Positions 7,554 to 9,388 of a stretch of DNA of 9,388 nucleotides are shown piece by piece. Source of the stretch: Nitrospirales bacterium (GTDB lineage: Bacteria; Nitrospirota; Thermodesulfovibrionia; Thermodesulfovibrionales; Dissulfurispiraceae); contig JADLDZ010000343.1 of assembly GCA_020846375.1 (NCBI GenBank), positions 1 through 9,388 on the forward strand, given 5' to 3'. Numbering within the stretch: position 1 is the stretch's first letter; each line of letters begins with the position of its first letter. A program made the translations under genes and the position numbers. The notes under the pieces were generated by a model that was not told the origin of the DNA, searched no databases, and saw nothing but the letters and a program-made list of their open reading frames with translations.

Positions 7554-8813
7554 TTACCTCCCCTGTCCTGTCTTGATCGCCTTCAGCACGGCGCTCGTGG
7601 CATCCTGCGCCGACCGGGCCACGTCCATGGGGTTCTTGCTGCATCCGGCGGCGCTGACCCCCTGGACAGACAGCACAAAGCCGTCCCCATTGTATCCGAC
7701 TCCGGAAACCTTCCGGGAAGCCCCCGTCGGCTCCATCCCGGTGGCGAGGACCACCATGTCGGCCTGCACCTTTACCTTCGCCCCTGTCAGCATATCCTCC
7801 GCTTCGACGATAACATCGTCGGAGCCCTCCGCCTGGACGATACGGGCGACCTTCCCCTTGGTGAAGGAGACATTGGGGTCTTCCTTCACTTTCCCGTAGA
7901 ACTTCTCGTATTTGCCCGGGGTCCTGATATCGATATAGAAGATGCGGGCCTTCGACCCGGGGTTCTGCTCCCTGATATAGGTTACCTGCTTCAGAGAGGC
8001 AAGGCAACAGATAGAAGAACAGTAGGGCAGGTGGTTCTCATCCCTGCTCCCCGCGCACTGAACGAAAACAATATTTTCAACCGGTTTCCCATCGGAGGGG
8101 CGAAGGATCTTCCCTGCCGTCGGCCCCGTGGGAGAGGCGAGCCTTTCCATCATCATATTGGTGATGACGTTCTTCACCTTCCCGAAGCCGAGAAGATCGA
8201 GCCTGTTCGGGTCATACGGGTCCCATCCGGTCGCCACTACGAGGGAATCCACCCTGAGCTCCCGCGTCTCCGCCTTCATTTCCAGATCGACGGCGCCGTA
8301 CCTGCACGCCTCCCTGCAGGCCTTCCCGCAGTCCGCGGCACAGCTCGCTCCGTCGATCACATATTTCTGGGGAAAAGCCTGGTTGAACGGCAGGTAGGCC
8401 GCCTTCGTCCTGTCCATCCCGAAGTTGAAGTCGTTCGGCCTTTCGGCCGGGCATGCCTCTGCGCAGGCGTTGCAGGCCGTACAGTTGTCGTTCACATAGC
8501 GCGGATGCAGCTTCACCGTAACCGTGTAGTCACCGGGGCCGCCCGTTATCGTTTCGACCTCCGCCATTGTATGGAGGGTCACCAGGGGGTTCGTCCTGAT
8601 GCGCTTGAAGTTCAGCTCGAGGCCGCACAGGGGAGGGCACAGCTTCGGGAAATACTTGTTGAGCTGCGCAACCCTTCCGCCAAGGTAGGGGTTCCTTTCT
8701 ATCACTATCACCTCAGCGCCCGTTTCCGCGGCGTCCACCGCCGTGGTCAGGCCGCTGAAGCCACCGCCGATCACGAGGATGCGATGGGGCCGCCTGCTGC
8801 TCTGTTCTGACAT
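7554..8813 (-). CDS. qmoA: Quinone-interacting oxidoreductase subunit A (HdrA-like flavoprotein)
   Basis: A 419-residue cytoplasmic HdrA-like flavoprotein, close to the usual QmoA length. An FAD-binding motif VIGGGFSG lies at residues 14-21, ending in the acidic IER at 38-40. A [4Fe-4S] motif CTACNACAEACP gives Cys111, 114, 117 and 121. A second cysteine group, Cys158, 162, 166 and 170, has an even C-x3-C-x3-C-x3-C spacing. The block VQCAGSRD...YCSSICC (Cys253, 265, 269, 270) is shared with QmoB, and ATGMEPTG near 357 belongs to the second dinucleotide-binding half. There is no MvhD-like tail, which separates it from QmoB. It is expected to form the QmoAB electron-transfer core next to AprBA. 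The start has AGGAGG 6 bases upstream. The gene lies 149 bp after aprA on the same strand and 7 bp before qmoB. Confidence 0.96.
   Translation of the reverse strand: MSEQSSRRPHRILVIGGGFSGLTTAVDAAETGAEVIVIERNPYLGGRVAQLNKYFPKLCPPLCGLELNFKRIRTNPLVTLHTMAEVETITGGPGDYTVTVKLHPRYVNDNCTACNACAEACPAERPNDFNFGMDRTKAAYLPFNQAFPQKYVIDGASCAADCGKACREACRYGAVDLEMKAETRELRVDSLVVATGWDPYDPNRLDLLGFGKVKNVITNMMMERLASPTGPTAGKILRPSDGKPVENIVFVQCAGSRDENHLPYCSSICCLASLKQVTYIREQNPGSKARIFYIDIRTPGKYEKFYGKVKEDPNVSFTKGKVARIVQAEGSDDVIVEAEDMLTGAKVKVQADMVVLATGMEPTGASRKVSGVGYNGDGFVLSVQGVSAAGCSKNPMDVARSAQDATSAVLKAIKTGQGR
7556..7561 (-). promoter_or_regulatory. qmoB ribosome binding site inside the qmoA 3' end
   Basis: GGAGGT on the minus strand is formed by the last two qmoA codons and the first base of its TAA stop, 9 bases before the qmoB ATG. 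It fixes the qmoB start and points to coupled translation of qmoA and qmoB. Confidence 0.75.
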
Positions 8814-8962
8814 ACTGCTCCTCCTTTATGAAGCGCGTTGATCGCTGCTGCCGGGGTAGTTTCCACTGCACGGCAGGTAAAAAGCATCCGGTTACCTATC
8901 GTTCACTGGCAACTACACCGGACAGTGGGGGAGAGGGGCTCCCGCCCCTCTCCCGCGGTGTC
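8814..8962 (-). promoter_or_regulatory. aprA-qmoA intergenic region (possible qmo leader)
   Basis: The 149-bp spacer holds a strong hairpin just after aprA (listed separately), several short inverted repeats, and the qmoA Shine-Dalgarno at 8825-8820. I could not pick a convincing sigma-70 promoter on the minus strand. The layout fits either a cotranscribed apr-qmo operon with an intercistronic hairpin or a separate qmo promoter. Confidence 0.4.
8929..8954 (-). terminator. Strong intercistronic hairpin after aprA
   Basis: A perfect 11-bp GC-rich inverted repeat (arms 8929-8939 and 8944-8954, four-base loop) begins 8 bases after the aprA TAA stop on the minus strand. No U-tract follows on either strand, so it is not a textbook rho-independent terminator. 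It may cause partial termination, or protect the aprBA message from 3' decay, giving more AprBA than Qmo. Confidence 0.55.
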
Positions 8963-9388
8963 TTACTCTGCAAACATCTGTACGTACGGAACCTTCTTCA
9001 TCTCCCAGGTCTTCGTTTCGGCATCATACCGGGAATTGACGAAGCACTTCCAGTTCTGGTCGTCGATGGGAAGGAAGTCGCCCCGGTAGTAGTAGCCGGG
9101 GTACCTGGACTCCTCCCTGAAGAGGATGTGGCGTGCATGCGCTTCCACGGAAAGGATCCGGTGGAAGTTCTCCCAGCATCTCATCAGCTCGTGGAGGTTG
9201 CTTGCCGCCATCTTCTGGGCATCTTCCTTGAGCATCTCGAGCTGCTTCAGGCCCTCGTCAAGCATCGTCCTGGAGGTCATATACCAGGTGGAAATGCCGC
9301 CGAAGTACTCGTCGGCGATCTTCTGGAGGCGGGTCTGGAGCATCTTCGGCCTGATGTAGTTCGGGTTGATGGCCGGGTCGGTCGAGAA
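8963..9388 (-). CDS. aprA: Adenylylsulfate reductase alpha subunit, C-terminal part
   Basis: The C-terminal 141 residues of AprA, the FAD-containing subunit that, with the iron-sulfur subunit AprB, interconverts APS and sulfite plus AMP in the cytoplasm. The frame is open to the window edge; the internal ATG at 9343 is not the start, since the preceding 15 codons (FSTDPAINPNYIRPK) continue the family sequence. Recognisable C-terminal features include the helical stretch with LMRCWENFHRILSVEAHARH, then ESRYPGYYYRGDFLP and NWKCFVNSRYD. The family is about 600-650 residues, so the FAD fold and active site lie beyond 9388. Its place upstream of qmoABC matches sulfate reducers, where aprB usually precedes aprA. 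Sequence alone in this segment does not prove the reductive direction; the adjoining qmoABC argues for it. Confidence 0.95.
   Translation of the reverse strand, partial: FSTDPAINPNYIRPKMLQTRLQKIADEYFGGISTWYMTSRTMLDEGLKQLEMLKEDAQKMAASNLHELMRCWENFHRILSVEAHARHILFREESRYPGYYYRGDFLPIDDQNWKCFVNSRYDAETKTWEMKKVPYVQMFAE

Noticed and set aside
8031..8810. A 259-codon plus-strand open frame opposite qmoA
   Set aside because: Antisense shadow of qmoA with biased composition and no motif.

Overview
The window looks like the genome of a Gram-negative dissimilatory sulfate reducer, or a close relative, with rather high GC (roughly 60 % by eye). Evidence is the 3' end of aprA followed by a complete qmoABC set whose QmoC carries both an iron-sulfur part and a cytochrome b-like membrane part. 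Gram-positive sulfate reducers usually lack this type of QmoC. Desulfobacterota and Nitrospirota are the obvious candidates; nothing here separates them with certainty.

Layout. From 1 to 1488 (+) is the 3' part of a PAS-GGDEF-EAL cyclic-di-GMP protein whose start lies outside the window. It converges on a block of minus-strand genes that fills the rest: hppA (1547-3595), a small two-CBS-domain protein (3770-4207), qmoC (4270-5391), qmoB (5402-7546), qmoA (7554-8813) and the C-terminal 141 residues of aprA (8963-9388). A perfect 12-bp hairpin (1496-1522) sits between the converging genes. A second strong hairpin (8929-8954) follows the aprA stop. In transcription order aprA is first and hppA last. 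Gaps are 149, 7, 10, 62 and 174 bp, so qmoABC is tightly coupled and the CBS gene and hppA may be cotranscribed or separately promoted.

How the genes fit together. AprBA reduces adenosine 5'-phosphosulfate (APS) to sulfite and AMP. QmoABC is the membrane complex thought to pass electrons from the quinone pool to AprBA. APS is made by ATP sulfurylase, which releases pyrophosphate. The membrane pyrophosphatase HppA hydrolyses that pyrophosphate, pulls sulfate activation forward and conserves part of the energy as an ion gradient. Its GNTTKA motif marks it as the potassium-independent, proton-pumping type. The CBS protein between qmoC and hppA is a possible adenylate sensor for this pathway; that role is inference only.

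Most of the window is recognisable biology. The least explained item is the free-standing CBS protein in the sulfate-reduction and pyrophosphatase block. No CRISPR array, mobile element, tRNA or rRNA was seen. No gene-free stretch exceeds 300 bases.
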